A stretch of DNA of 64,000 nucleotides, from positions 1 through 64,000 of IMG/VR virus record IMGVR_UViG_3300017917_000529. The stretch is one strand, 5' to 3'. This stretch comes from a virus. Below the pieces are notes generated by a model that did no database searches, was not told the DNA's origin, and was given only the letters and a program-made list of their open reading frames with translations. Each line of letters opens with the position of its first letter. Within the stretch, counting starts at the first letter, position 1. A program made the translations under genes and the position numbers. This document shows, one piece after another, positions 17,256 through 27,203 of the stretch.

Positions 17256-18477
17256 ACTGGTTATCTTCATAATCTTTGTATTTATAGTATCCTTTATCAA
17301 AATCTACTTGAATCAAAAACTCTCCCATAAAACCATTTCTATTTTTTCTAAAAGCACATTCTATAATATCACTATTAGTTGCTCTACCAAGTGCCATCAC
17401 CCAGTCTGCATCATATGCAATTTGTCTAGACCATGCTGTTTGACCTAATGTTGGAACACTGCTCAAATCATTTACATCGTCTGGTGTAGCAGAAGAAATA
17501 GCAATAATAGGAACCTCTTCTCCAATAGCCATTAACTTTAATTCTCTAGAAAGATTTTTCATTCTAACCGTTTCGTTATCAGACCTTTGATTTGGACTCA
17601 TTAATTGTAGATAATCTACAATAACAAAGTCTGGCTTATATTGATCTATTTTGCCACGTAATACTGATGGATTGATTTCTCCGCCATTATCATTAGAGAT
17701 GATGTGAAATTCTGGTTTACCTAAAAGTTTGTTTGCATGCCATTTATTAAACATATCAAGTTCTATTTCACCTTTACTCAATTTTCTGTGTGACCAAAGT
17801 CCTTCTCCCATAATTGTGTATACACGATTTCTAACTTCTGCTTCTCCCATTTCTAAAGATATAACTAGTGGAGACTTGCCTTGTTTCCAGGCCTGTACGG
17901 CAAAATACAGGGCTAACCAAGACTTACCTATACCTGGATATGCAAGGAAAACACCAAGTTGTCCTGGCATAATTCCAGAGGGTAAATAGTTATCAAAACC
18001 TGGTAATCCAGTAGTAATACCAACCAAACCAAGTTCTTGTTGTTTTTTAAGATTTTCAAAATATGCAACTGCTGATTGTAAGTCTGTGACATCAATATCA
18101 CGTATTGCAGATGTATTCTTTTTTAACTCAGAGGTTTTTGTTATAAGACTATTTAAAGCCTCAGTGCCTCTATTTTCAGATACATCTGTTGCAGCAGATC
18201 TCAATATATCTTTTAGTGAATCATTTAAATATGTTGTTTGTAATTCTTCAAGATGATGTTTGGTAGATCCTACATTTTCAACAGGTTTAAAATCTCTAAA
18301 TTTTTCTACAACCAAAGATACTGGGGGAACTGTTGAATTTTGTTCAAAGTAAATTCTTATAAAATTCCAAATATCGTTATGTGTTTTTAATAATGAATCC
18401 ATATTACTTTGTAATAAAACGTGCAACTGTTTATCGTTAAGAACTGCTGAAATAACTTTAGATTCTACATTATCCAT
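17251..18477 (-). CDS. dnaB: DnaB-type replicative helicase
   Basis: A 408-residue RecA-fold hexameric helicase. The N-terminal helical domain is reduced. The ATPase shows GLPGFDNYL, the Walker A AYPGIGKSW (about residue 185), SLEMGEAEVRNR, and the Walker B VIVDYLQLMSP. The C-terminal KNRNGFMGEF is typical of DnaB motif 4. It loads at the fork with the primase encoded just downstream. It overlaps the preceding small gene by 8 bases. Confidence 0.93.
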   Translation of the reverse strand: MDNVESKVISAVLNDKQLHVLLQSNMDSLLKTHNDIWNFIRIYFEQNSTVPPVSLVVEKFRDFKPVENVGSTKHHLEELQTTYLNDSLKDILRSAATDVSENRGTEALNSLITKTSELKKNTSAIRDIDVTDLQSAVAYFENLKKQQELGLVGITTGLPGFDNYLPSGIMPGQLGVFLAYPGIGKSWLALYFAVQAWKQGKSPLVISLEMGEAEVRNRVYTIMGEGLWSHRKLSKGEIELDMFNKWHANKLLGKPEFHIISNDNGGEINPSVLRGKIDQYKPDFVIVDYLQLMSPNQRSDNETVRMKNLSRELKLMAIGEEVPIIAISSATPDDVNDLSSVPTLGQTAWSRQIAYDADWVMALGRATNSDIIECAFRKNRNGFMGEFLIQVDFDKGYYKYKDYEDNQL

Positions 18478-18778
18478 TTAACCAATCCTTTGCTTTTTTT
18501 CTTCTTTCAAGTCTTTCAAAATCATCTTTTTCTTTGTCTATTTTAGCCTGCCAAATTTTATCTGCATTATATGCAAAATTGTTCCAACTTGGGTTTTGTG
18601 AAACTTTAAAATAATATTCAAGCAAATCATAACATGTTCCAAGGCCATATGATTCTATTATGGCATCTGCAGCCCATTGTTCTGCATACTTATTTAAAGA
18701 TGGCTGTTGCTTATATCTTTCTTTATGATATTTAGAGTATACCCCTAGCAAAGCCATACGGTCTTTGCGTTCAGCCAT
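18470..18778 (-). CDS. Small replication-operon protein (possible helicase loader or adaptor)
   Basis: A 102-residue, Lys/Tyr-rich helical protein directly ahead of the helicase and overlapping it. Sequence features include NKYAEQWAADAII and YYFKVSQNPSWNNFAYNADKIW, then a basic tail. Small proteins in this position often help load DnaB. The role is inferred from position only. It is joined to the upstream gene by a TAATG overlap. Confidence 0.5.
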   Translation of the reverse strand: MAERKDRMALLGVYSKYHKERYKQQPSLNKYAEQWAADAIIESYGLGTCYDLLEYYFKVSQNPSWNNFAYNADKIWQAKIDKEKDDFERLERRKKAKDWLNG

Positions 18779-18987
18779 TATTCAGTTATCTCTGCTTTTG
18801 CTTCATTTATTTTTTCAGTTAATTTATTTTCAACAAATCCATACACTCTTTCAAATGCTTCACTTGTGGTTTCCCCTTCTTTTTTAGAATCCACAACACC
18901 AAGATCTAATCTTAGTGATTGAAAGTTGCCTAGATTTAATGTATATCCAAGTGTTATAGAAACCTTGGTATTATCATTTTCTTGCAT
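18778..18987 (-). CDS. Hypothetical small beta-rich protein
   Basis: About 69 residues. A strand-rich N-terminal half (TKVSITLGYTLNLGNFQSLRLDLG) is followed by an acidic helix (AFERVYGFVENKLTEKINEAK). The pattern suggests a small sensor-like domain paired with a helix. A GTG at 18993 is an alternative start. It sits at the head of the helicase operon. I do not recognise the family with confidence. Confidence 0.6.
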   Translation of the reverse strand: MQENDNTKVSITLGYTLNLGNFQSLRLDLGVVDSKKEGETTSEAFERVYGFVENKLTEKINEAKAEITE

Positions 18988-19002
18988 ACCCACTTCTTTC
19001 TA

Positions 19003-19548
19003 CTAGTTAATTGATTCATCCCAAACTGGAATAAATCTACCGTCTTCAGTTTTTGTATACTTAAGTATACCATCACCCATTCTTCTAGTCAATTCTTGTG
19101 GACTAGGTGTTATATCATTTGTAATAAGACTATCTTTTCTTGGTCTTCCAATATGATAAGAAGCAAGTATATCACGTATATCCCTTACTTGTGATTCTGA
19201 GTAGTATGATCTTACTTGCCATCCCCTAGCCCCACCTTTTTGAGATCCAGTAGGAAATGGTATAATTCCTCTTTTCATTAAAGATGGCATATATTTTTTA
19301 TGTCTATTTACTAATTCTGCAGTTTGCCCAACAGTATAAGCACGTTCTCTTTTATTTTTAAAATCATTAATTAAACAACTTTCTATTCGATCTTTATTAA
19401 TATTATAAACAGACATTATTCCATTTGACTTATTGTAGTGATGTATTCTTACTAAATCTCCATTTAAAAACCATACTTTCTTGTTTCCAGGAATTACAGG
19501 GGCGATATTGTATGCTTCGCTCTCAATATTTCCTTTTCTAAAAGCCAT
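19003..19548 (-). CDS. MerR-like DNA-binding protein
   Basis: A 181-residue protein with a central winged-helix pattern AYTVGQTAELVNRHKKY, then IPFPTGSQKG, then SYYSESQVRDIRDIL. This is the arrangement of MerR or excisionase-type domains: a helix-turn-helix, a wing, and a helix that follows a Y-type residue. Early genes lie downstream and tail genes upstream, so it may regulate the switch between modules. Good GGAGGG site before the ATG. Confidence 0.6.
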   Translation of the reverse strand: MAFRKGNIESEAYNIAPVIPGNKKVWFLNGDLVRIHHYNKSNGIMSVYNINKDRIESCLINDFKNKRERAYTVGQTAELVNRHKKYMPSLMKRGIIPFPTGSQKGGARGWQVRSYYSESQVRDIRDILASYHIGRPRKDSLITNDITPSPQELTRRMGDGILKYTKTEDGRFIPVWDESIN

Positions 19549-19685
19549 CTACCCTCCAAGGTCTCTTGTGGGGGATTTAAGAATTTTCTATATCCACACC
19601 ACATACAATATAATTCCAGATATTGTCTAGAGTTATAAATTCTATCTATAAAAAGTCTATTGTTGCATTTTAAACATTTTAACAT
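19494..19685 (-). CDS. Small zinc-ribbon protein
   Basis: A 63-residue protein with CLKC near the N-terminus and CMWC about 23 residues later, forming a CxxC...CxxC zinc ribbon. A helical tail follows. It starts by a TAATG overlap with the preceding tail gene and overlaps the MerR-like gene by 55 bases. A nucleic-acid or protein contact role is likely. Confidence 0.6.
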   Translation of the reverse strand: MLKCLKCNNRLFIDRIYNSRQYLELYCMWCGYRKFLNPPQETLEGRWLLEKEILRAKHTISPL

Positions 19686-20125
19686 TAGTTAGGAATTCCA
19701 AGTGCAATTATATTTATGCCTATTGACACATTGCCACTTGTTTTAAATTTTACAACTCCATCAACTTTTGAAACTGTTATATTTTTTAAAACTATTGATA
19801 TGTCTGATCCAGCAGAGGTCCCATCAATGTTTAAAGGAGTAGCAGTAACGATTGGTGCATATTTAAATCCAGAATAACTTAAAGAAAATGGTAATTCATT
19901 TCCAGCATTAACTGTACTATTGTTTGCTACCTCTACATAGCCTCCAACCATTCTCATTTCAGATGATTTTACGTCTTGTTTTCCAGAAGAAATCGTATCT
20001 ATGGTCATATATTTATTTAGTGAGGGAGAAACTTGAGTAGACAGTGTATTTAAAGTATCTGCTATTTGATATATATATGAAACATCAAGTGGCTGACCAC
20101 GATTTGGTAAAGGTATTCTTGCCAT
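19685..20125 (-). CDS. Small virion or tail-tip protein
   Basis: A 146-residue protein. The N-terminus, MARIPLPNRGQPLDVSYIYQ, with a short helix (ADTLNTLSTQV), is typical of phage fibre-attachment segments. A beta-rich domain follows (FSLSYSGFKYAPIVTATPL) and ends NIIALGIPN. It is the last gene of the tail cluster. An extended -10 lies nine bases before the ATG and there is no Shine-Dalgarno sequence. Confidence 0.55.
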   Translation of the reverse strand: MARIPLPNRGQPLDVSYIYQIADTLNTLSTQVSPSLNKYMTIDTISSGKQDVKSSEMRMVGGYVEVANNSTVNAGNELPFSLSYSGFKYAPIVTATPLNIDGTSAGSDISIVLKNITVSKVDGVVKFKTSGNVSIGINIIALGIPN

Positions 20126-20134
20126 AGTTATTCT

Positions 20135-20143
20135 ATTATACCA
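20135..20143 (-). promoter_or_regulatory. Extended -10 promoter, near-leaderless
   Basis: TGG-TATAAT followed by nine bases and the ATG at 20125. The predicted leader is about three bases, too short for a ribosome-binding site. Confidence 0.6.
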
Positions 20144-20644
20144 TTAAAGAGATTCATTTAATAAAGAATATACTTTTAAAAAAGTAGAAGATCTTGATAT
20201 TGGAGTTCCTTTTAAAAATATCTCTATACTAACTTTATTTGGTGCAGAAGCCTGAGTTACTCCATTTATTTTATAGGTTGTTGGATGTAATAACGAGAAT
20301 GAGGTTGCTTCTATTCTTTGTTGATAAACCCAATCTCCAGAATCTCCTCTATCAAATCTTACCCATATATCAAATTCTTTTGATGATCTAACTACATTAT
20401 CTCCTTTTTTAATAATAACTGGATCCCAGATAAAACCAGATACTCCCTGTAACTTGGAATGAACAATTACTCCTGAAACAAAGGTATATTCTGGTTTTAT
20501 AAGTTTAATTGGAGACCAGTGGGATATTCTATTCTTATCTTCTGATACAACTCTATACTTAACTAACCAACCCTGTTCTTTTACAAGAAGATCTGGTAAA
20601 TCAGCATTCTTTATTATTATTTTTTTTATATTTTTGTCTGACAT
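20144..20644 (-). CDS. Tail-tip-associated protein
   Basis: A 166-residue beta-rich protein with a fibronectin-like pattern: GWLVKYRVVSEDKNRISHWSP near residue 25, then FDIWVRFDRGD. The phrase order (comparison of WLVKYR with HWSPI) is reminiscent of Fn3-type strands in actinophage minor tail proteins. It overlaps its neighbour's stop (TAATG). Confidence 0.5.
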   Translation of the reverse strand: MSDKNIKKIIIKNADLPDLLVKEQGWLVKYRVVSEDKNRISHWSPIKLIKPEYTFVSGVIVHSKLQGVSGFIWDPVIIKKGDNVVRSSKEFDIWVRFDRGDSGDWVYQQRIEATSFSLLHPTTYKINGVTQASAPNKVSIEIFLKGTPISRSSTFLKVYSLLNESL

Positions 20645-21807
20645 TATTGTACATCCAACTCAAACCTAAATTCTATATAATTACTTGTATTTGGATTTTT
20701 TATAATAGGCAAAGAATCTATATTTCTTATAACTGTATATCCAGTTAGTCCATATGCTGGATTTAAATTATTTTTGCTTTCGACTCTTAAGGCATCTAAT
20801 GCAATATAATGAGATCCACTCAATGTATCTGCATTTGTTATACCAGTCAAAACTTGAGAATATATCTTTATTGTATCTACTGATTTCCATGGAAAACCAT
20901 TCGTAGTATTTAATTCGTTTATTTTTTTAGAAACAACAAAATATCTATTTGTATCAAAATCATATTGAGAATCATTGTTTATATGATCTACTCTTGCTTC
21001 CATTCTTGCATATGCACCAGGTACGCTAGAAGCAGAAAATTCTATCATTATGTTAGCAGCAATTTTTGATGTATTAATATCTGGATCATTTCCATCTTTA
21101 TTTATTACACTAAATGCTAATCTTAATTCATCAGATGTAGAATATTTAGAAAGATCTGCAGATGTTCCAGATATTTGTATAAAATTGCCTCCGCCAACTA
21201 AAGATCCTGTTGATCCAGTAAAAGTAGAAGAATTTCCTTTTATTAAAATCATATTGTTTAAAAATCTAGGTCTTTCATTTTTTTCATATCTAGACGTATT
21301 CAAAAATATTGTATTATCAGCATTTGTTTGTAAAATATCTAATGCTGTTGATTGATTATTAATTACAAAGTAATCTTTAATTATATTTGGAATTAGTGGA
21401 TCGTCCAATGGTTCTGCTACAACATTTAATGTGTTAGATCCATTTATGCTCCAATTTTCAGATTGTGTAAAAGATAGTAATGTTTTGCTATCACTAGAAA
21501 CAAGCAAAGGATTGAATCCAGCAGAATATAGTCCAACCTCGGTTATCTCGTATCTTTCCTCTGTTGGCAATTCTGCTGTAAGTACAATTTTTGATATACC
21601 ATCTTCATTAATAATGCCTCTAGATGAAACTGGAACTCTAAACATTTCAAAATCTAGTTCTGTTTTTTCTGAATAGTCTGGTTTTGTCCCACTAACATAT
21701 GGCTCTAATGGTTTTGCACCACAACCAACTGCTATATAAGATGCATAGGAAGGAACTTGACCAAGCAAATACTTTAAAATTATATTTTTACCAGTATTAG
21801 TAATCAC
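20644..21807 (-). CDS. Minor tail protein (fibre-like)
   Basis: A 387-residue protein. The N-terminus reads ITNTGKNIILKYLLGQ with YIAVGCGAKPLEP, then ITEVGLYSAGF, a pattern common in tail-fibre base domains. The C-terminal half looks like a jelly-roll or carbohydrate-binding beta-sandwich (GNFIQISGTSADLSKY). The start is GTG with AGGAG upstream. It is a likely part of the adsorption apparatus at the tail tip. Confidence 0.6.
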   Translation of the reverse strand: MITNTGKNIILKYLLGQVPSYASYIAVGCGAKPLEPYVSGTKPDYSEKTELDFEMFRVPVSSRGIINEDGISKIVLTAELPTEERYEITEVGLYSAGFNPLLVSSDSKTLLSFTQSENWSINGSNTLNVVAEPLDDPLIPNIIKDYFVINNQSTALDILQTNADNTIFLNTSRYEKNERPRFLNNMILIKGNSSTFTGSTGSLVGGGNFIQISGTSADLSKYSTSDELRLAFSVINKDGNDPDINTSKIAANIMIEFSASSVPGAYARMEARVDHINNDSQYDFDTNRYFVVSKKINELNTTNGFPWKSVDTIKIYSQVLTGITNADTLSGSHYIALDALRVESKNNLNPAYGLTGYTVIRNIDSLPIIKNPNTSNYIEFRFELDVQ

Positions 21808-21821
21808 AAAAATCTCCTATG

Positions 21822-22304
21822 TTATATTGTATCATAATAAGCAGTTCCAGTTGTTAATATATTTACCTCTATCTGTTCGTCATTTTCAAGATTTATCAAT
21901 TCAATAACCAGATCTCCAGTTAAAGAATCTATATATGCATTTGTTCCATCAGGACCATTTCCATAATCTGGATTTTTTTTATCAAGATCTATTGTAAAAT
22001 TTTTAAAATATTCGTAAGATGTTTTAAATACTGGAGCAAGCGTATAGGAATTATATGCTTGCAATATTTTATTAGAATTGTATAAATTATCATAAACTAG
22101 GTTAGATCCAAATACCGTGTCATTTCTATCTATATTAATAATTTCCTGACCACCAATGTCCTCAAATATTAAATTATACATTGTTTCAATAGGAAGTTGA
22201 TCTTCTCCAACTAAAATATATTGTGGGTCTGCAACCTTAACTAGATATTGATCAGAAGAATTAGAGTATATTATTTGCGGTGTATCTGGAACTGAACTAC
22301 TCAT
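21822..22304 (-). CDS. Small tail-tip protein
   Basis: About 160 residues from the ATG at 22304. That start has GAGGTG just upstream, inside the end of the preceding gene. The protein is beta-rich, with LEDDEQ-like acidic turns and no catalytic motif. It lies between the large tail-hub protein and the fibre-like minor tail protein and is assumed to be structural. Confidence 0.55.
   Translation of the reverse strand: MSSSVPDTPQIIYSNSSDQYLVKVADPQYILVGEDQLPIETMYNLIFEDIGGQEIINIDRNDTVFGSNLVYDNLYNSNKILQAYNSYTLAPVFKTSYEYFKNFTIDLDKKNPDYGNGPDGTNAYIDSLTGDLVIELINLENDEQIEVNILTTGTAYYDTI
21826..21834 (-). promoter_or_regulatory. Extended -10 promoter ahead of the minor tail gene
   Basis: TGA-TACAAT on the minus strand overlaps the stop region of the upstream gene. 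A leader of about 18 bases carries AGGAG before the GTG start. Confidence 0.5.
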
Positions 22305-25300
22305 CTGACACCTCATAACAATATATTTTCATAGTTGCCCCTTGAAAAGATCTTGAATAAACTATATTATAAACAACAAATCTTTTTTCTTCTGATGCTA
22401 TTATATCTTTATTATCTAAAGTTTTATAATGTATGCTAATCAAATCTCCTAATTGAATTATTGGCATAGCAAATATGTCTATACCTATAGCATTTTTAGG
22501 TTCGATAGTTTTATCAATAACCCATCCCATAAGTTCTTCTGCATCGTCCCTTGTTTGTATATAAGGCACATCCATAGTAAATTCTTTTGTTCCATATTTG
22601 GATTTGCTTATTTTTAACTTGTTGTACTTGTTTTTAGAATCAATATTAGATTTTATGGTTTGATCATCTAAATACTGCATGCTAATATTATTAGAATTTT
22701 CTTTATAATAATCATCTACCTTTAAAACATTGTTGGTAGATTGTGTAAATGCAACTCCCTGTATTCTTAAATAATTTCCAGAAGTTTCATCTAATGTTAA
22801 TACGGTATCTGTTGCATTGAATATTAAAAATTCTGCACCATAAGCATCTGGCAAATAACCAGAAATGGTGTATCCTTTTATTTTATTAAAAGTTGGAGAT
22901 ATTTTAGAATATAATGCTGGATATGCTTTATCAAATTTAATATTAAAATATGCACACTCTCTCATTATGGTGCCAAACTCATCAAAATAAAAATTGTATG
23001 ATGGTGGTTCTGATGGGCTAATTCCAGATAAATAAGTTGACTGAACAATAGAACTTAATGCATATTTTCTAAAAGCATCGTTTGATGTAAGTTCTTGATT
23101 ATCAAATATTTTGTTAAATGGAAGATCTATGTTTTCTGAAACATTTTTAGAGTAGTTACTTCCAAGAGCAAAGATATTTTCAAACATAATCTTAGATGTT
23201 CCTCTAGTAAACAAACACATATTGTTATAAATAGGTAATGGATTTGTATCATCTACTATTGCTACTATATTGTTATTTACATATAAATAAAATTTTCTAA
23301 CTTGACCAATATCTATATACTCTATTGCTAAATCATATACTGTAGGATTTGATTCTCCTATCATTCTATATTGTCCAGTAAAATTTCCATCATCTACTAA
23401 AATATTACTTATACCAGACCAAAGTTTAATTGGTACTGCCATGTCAGTAGCACTGTCTTTTCCTATTTTATAAAATAACAAATTTGAAATTGTTGAATCG
23501 TTTGAATATTTATCAATATTGGTTTCTGTTAATGCTACAATTTCAAAGTAATATCCTAGGTTATTTGTAGGATTTACCATTATTCCAATTCCACCAGATC
23601 CCCCACCAATACTTATATTATGAGATGGATTTGTTCCAGGTGTTACATAATATGTCATACTTCCTATTGGTGTTTGACCTCTAACTTCATTGTTTTCTAT
23701 TTTTCCAATAATTCTTAATCTGGTTCCAAAATGTTTAAATTTATTATTTAAAGGTTTATAAACATAATTAATATAATTTATTGGTTTTTGTTCAAAAGTA
23801 AAAGATGGCCCAGTCATTACTAATGCTGAAGATTGTATGTTTCCAGACTTACTGTTAATAGAATTTTTACTATCATATTCTGAGGTATAAGAACTTGATA
23901 AAAAATTTTTAATAAGTCCAGTTCTAGTAGTTTGTTTTGCTATTGAGTCGTTGACTCCAGCGGGACCAACAACAACTGTTTTATCTATTTCTTTATCTGA
24001 AAACAAATATTCTGAATACATGTTACAACTCTTCACATTATCATTATTTGTCCAATATGGATTTAAACCAGCATAATGATTTGTTATTTTTGTATCAAAC
24101 TGCTTTCTGCCATTTTTTATTACATCTCCATTTTTTAATACTTGAACTCCGTTATCAATTACATAATCTAACTCTGTATAAATTCTAACCAAACCAGTTG
24201 GATACATTTTTCCATTAAATGGCAACTTAGAAAAATAGTTTTCATATTCTTGAGTATTTGTAATCCAAACATTTCCTACTCCAGATACATTATATTCCAC
24301 TGCATCATATCTAATTATTTCTCCATTGGAATAAAAATATCCATTATAATTACTAATCCAATAAACATTTTCTCCTAAATCAATTACATTATTAAACAAA
24401 GTATTATATGAAACATATGGAACTTGATCAGATAAAGATGACGCTAAGGGAATTGCAGACAAAACGTATGAAGACATTGATGATTCTGACTCATTAATTG
24501 TTTTTGTTTTATTTTTTCCAGAAACTTCCCATAATAAGGTTGGTTTATATACCCAAGTTTTTTCTTTATCAACAAGTGTTGCTTGTTTAATTGATCCAAG
24601 AGTTTTTTGAATATATCTTGTTGTATAATTTATTTGTCCAGAATTTATTATTTTTGTATCAACTATAGAAGCATTTATAATATTTTCTTTATTATTATTT
24701 TGAATATTTTCAGAACCATAAAGAGTAATATCTGATACTCTATCTATTTTTTTAGGAACTGTATAATTTTTACTCATTATAACTAAATCGTTTTCTTCAT
24801 TAAAGAACATGGAAGATTGAGATGATATTGCTAAATCATTTAAAACTTGAGCAATACTTTTTTGTTCATTGCAGAAGAAAAATGGAATAATTAACTCTTG
24901 TTCATTTTCAATTTTTTTAAATATATAATTAGAAAAACCAGCATAATCCAATAATGTAGATACTGCAAAACTTAAAGAAACATTAGTTAAAAATAAACTT
25001 GGTGCATTTATTTGTTCTAAATAAAAATATAGGTCTCTTAATTCTATAGAAGTTTTTCCATCTTTTAAATTAGTTTGTGGAATATTTTCAGAATATAGTT
25101 TTTTTAATGGCACGTAGTTATGTATGTTTTTTTGCGTTTCTATGTTTTCATAAAAACTAAATTTAACATGATTATTCAAATATTTAGAAATAATACTGTC
25201 TTTATTTTCTTTATTAAAAGATCTGTCTGAATCTATCAATTCAATATTTCCATTAGATGCTAACAATTGTCCAACTGGTAAACCATTTAATCCTAAGTCT

Positions 25301-26556
25301 GATATAGATTTATTAACACTATAACTTGTAACGCTATCTGTTATATTTACTAAAAGTCTTGGAGATAACTCTATTAATTCAAAAACACTATCAAATTTAT
25401 TCATTGTAGTTACTACAACTCTTATTCCTTTTATATATTCAAATTCTTTGTATTCGATAGAATTTGTAGAGGTGTTATTGTATGATATAACATTTACCAA
25501 TTCTGTAACACAAGAAGAAGTATCAACTTCTTTTTCTAATAAACTCCATCCGTATTGTGGAATAAAAGAATCGTAATTAAAACCATTATAAATATATAAA
25601 GTGCCCAATTCTTCTGAATACTTATTAGATACTATATATGCGTCTCCATAAAATGTTTGATCTGGTAAAAGTGATTCAGATAAAATATTTCCAGCAAAAA
25701 AGAATTGATTTTTATATTTTTCTGGAACAACTAACCCATATTTTAATTCAACATGTCCATCTGAACCAATAATATTACTTTCGTCAGATCTGGTAGAACT
25801 TTCATTAAAATTAATTATATCTATCCATGTGTTATTTTTTAATACTTGTACTTTCCAATTACTTGGAGTTGTTTGATTATGATATCCATAAAATGGATCG
25901 TTTATATTTTCAGAAACTGTAGAGAATGGACCAAGATCAACTTCTCCAGTATTTGTTTGCATTTTAATTACAATTCTATTTACTGGAATACTATCTTTAT
26001 ATACTACAAATGGAGCAACATCATCTATATAATTTTTTTCATTTAATATATTTTTTGCTATACCTCTTTCAATATTGCTTTCAGTTCTATAGGAATTCCA
26101 ATATTTAAAATAATCTCTTTTGTCGGCAATATAATATCTTGGTCTATTTGCTAAGTATGAGTTTGAATTATGTAGATATTTATTATTAAAATATTGTATC
26201 TTATTTATCCCAGATCTTGGTCTAAATTTACCAAAACAGTCTTCCAAGGAATATAATTGTTTTTCTTTTTCTTTTGGGGAAGTAAACAACTGTGGTTGAT
26301 CTAAATCGTCAAAACCTCCGTCTATAACAATGTCAGCATTAGTTGCGTTTGTATAAAAATTTCCAGAATCTTGTGGGTCATAAAAACCAATAATATTTTT
26401 ATATTTTGATAAACTTTCTAAAGGTCTATATCTATAATTTCCAATTTTTAATAAATTTTCTGAATCGTTAAAGTTCCATTCTGCTAAAACTAAACCATTT
26501 AGATTTACAGTATTTGATTCTTCAAAAATACTTTTAACATCTTCGTTTTCAAACAT
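22297..26556 (-). CDS. Large tail-hub / receptor-binding protein
   Basis: About 1419 residues from the ATG at 26556, whose TAATG overlap with the distal tail gene decides the start; an upstream extension is rejected. The N-terminal third looks like a tail-associated hub. A region around residues 920-1130 reads as a concanavalin/LamG-type beta-sandwich (FKHFGTRLRIIGKIEN, GGGSGGIGIMVNP, YLYVNNNIVAIVDD). The C-terminus returns to a hub-like fold with LGDLISIHYKT, as in tail proteins of the gp27/Tal kind. It follows the distal tail protein as in siphoviruses. A carbohydrate-binding receptor role is inferred. Confidence 0.7.
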   Translation of the reverse strand: MFENEDVKSIFEESNTVNLNGLVLAEWNFNDSENLLKIGNYRYRPLESLSKYKNIIGFYDPQDSGNFYTNATNADIVIDGGFDDLDQPQLFTSPKEKEKQLYSLEDCFGKFRPRSGINKIQYFNNKYLHNSNSYLANRPRYYIADKRDYFKYWNSYRTESNIERGIAKNILNEKNYIDDVAPFVVYKDSIPVNRIVIKMQTNTGEVDLGPFSTVSENINDPFYGYHNQTTPSNWKVQVLKNNTWIDIINFNESSTRSDESNIIGSDGHVELKYGLVVPEKYKNQFFFAGNILSESLLPDQTFYGDAYIVSNKYSEELGTLYIYNGFNYDSFIPQYGWSLLEKEVDTSSCVTELVNVISYNNTSTNSIEYKEFEYIKGIRVVVTTMNKFDSVFELIELSPRLLVNITDSVTSYSVNKSISDLGLNGLPVGQLLASNGNIELIDSDRSFNKENKDSIISKYLNNHVKFSFYENIETQKNIHNYVPLKKLYSENIPQTNLKDGKTSIELRDLYFYLEQINAPSLFLTNVSLSFAVSTLLDYAGFSNYIFKKIENEQELIIPFFFCNEQKSIAQVLNDLAISSQSSMFFNEENDLVIMSKNYTVPKKIDRVSDITLYGSENIQNNNKENIINASIVDTKIINSGQINYTTRYIQKTLGSIKQATLVDKEKTWVYKPTLLWEVSGKNKTKTINESESSMSSYVLSAIPLASSLSDQVPYVSYNTLFNNVIDLGENVYWISNYNGYFYSNGEIIRYDAVEYNVSGVGNVWITNTQEYENYFSKLPFNGKMYPTGLVRIYTELDYVIDNGVQVLKNGDVIKNGRKQFDTKITNHYAGLNPYWTNNDNVKSCNMYSEYLFSDKEIDKTVVVGPAGVNDSIAKQTTRTGLIKNFLSSSYTSEYDSKNSINSKSGNIQSSALVMTGPSFTFEQKPINYINYVYKPLNNKFKHFGTRLRIIGKIENNEVRGQTPIGSMTYYVTPGTNPSHNISIGGGSGGIGIMVNPTNNLGYYFEIVALTETNIDKYSNDSTISNLLFYKIGKDSATDMAVPIKLWSGISNILVDDGNFTGQYRMIGESNPTVYDLAIEYIDIGQVRKFYLYVNNNIVAIVDDTNPLPIYNNMCLFTRGTSKIMFENIFALGSNYSKNVSENIDLPFNKIFDNQELTSNDAFRKYALSSIVQSTYLSGISPSEPPSYNFYFDEFGTIMRECAYFNIKFDKAYPALYSKISPTFNKIKGYTISGYLPDAYGAEFLIFNATDTVLTLDETSGNYLRIQGVAFTQSTNNVLKVDDYYKENSNNISMQYLDDQTIKSNIDSKNKYNKLKISKSKYGTKEFTMDVPYIQTRDDAEELMGWVIDKTIEPKNAIGIDIFAMPIIQLGDLISIHYKTLDNKDIIASEEKRFVVYNIVYSRSFQGATMKIYCYEVSDE

Positions 26557-27203
26557 TATACTTCTTCCAAGGATATGTTTACATCCCATAAATCATGTGT
26601 AGTAGATCCTCTGCGATTTACGGTGTATGAAAAATCAGATATAAAAACCTCTTTTACTTGTTGGTATTCTCCAAGTCTTCCTACTGTATTGTCTTGTTGT
26701 TTAAAATTTATATATTTGTCATATGCAATAAACAAATAAAATGATTTTGGATGATTTAAATACCAATCTAATAATTCGTTTCCACCTGCACCGCCATCAA
26801 CTGTATATCTTATCAATCCACTTTCTTCTTGTCCAGTATCTTCGTCAAAATTTGCAATTCCAGAAAACGATCTAGATGGTAAATTTTTCCAACTTATAGA
26901 AAAACTTTCTTTGTCTGCTATATAAAAAGATCTCATTTTTCCATTTATGGTTCTTTCTCTTTGTTCTAATCTATTGTTTTTAATATCAATTGGTCCACGA
27001 TTATGATCAGACAAAATAATAAAAGTAGATATTGTAGAAGGATCTCCTTCAAATTCAGACAGACTTGCCCCTATTTCATATCCATCTGGAACATGTGCTA
27101 AGCCATTTTCTGTTTCTATTAAACTACCAGGTAAATCTGCAAACAATAGGGCTTGAGGTCTACCATATTTTTTTCTACCAGAAAGATAATTTAAACTGGC
27201 CAT
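26556..27203 (-). CDS. Distal tail protein-like
   Basis: A 215-residue protein immediately downstream of the tape measure, the normal position of the distal tail (Dit) protein. SFSISWKNLPSRSF and a C-terminal strand set (VFISDFSYTVNRRG, LWDVNISLEEV) are consistent with a Dit/major-tail beta-sandwich. GGGGGAG precedes the ATG. No direct signature; position carries the call. Confidence 0.6.
   Translation of the reverse strand: MASLNYLSGRKKYGRPQALLFADLPGSLIETENGLAHVPDGYEIGASLSEFEGDPSTISTFIILSDHNRGPIDIKNNRLEQRERTINGKMRSFYIADKESFSISWKNLPSRSFSGIANFDEDTGQEESGLIRYTVDGGAGGNELLDWYLNHPKSFYLFIAYDKYINFKQQDNTVGRLGEYQQVKEVFISDFSYTVNRRGSTTHDLWDVNISLEEV

Noticed and set aside
26557-26589. Longer N-terminus for the large tail-hub protein
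   Set aside because: The ATG at 26556 is coupled by TAATG to the previous stop, and the extension is an out-of-frame copy of the neighbour's coding end.
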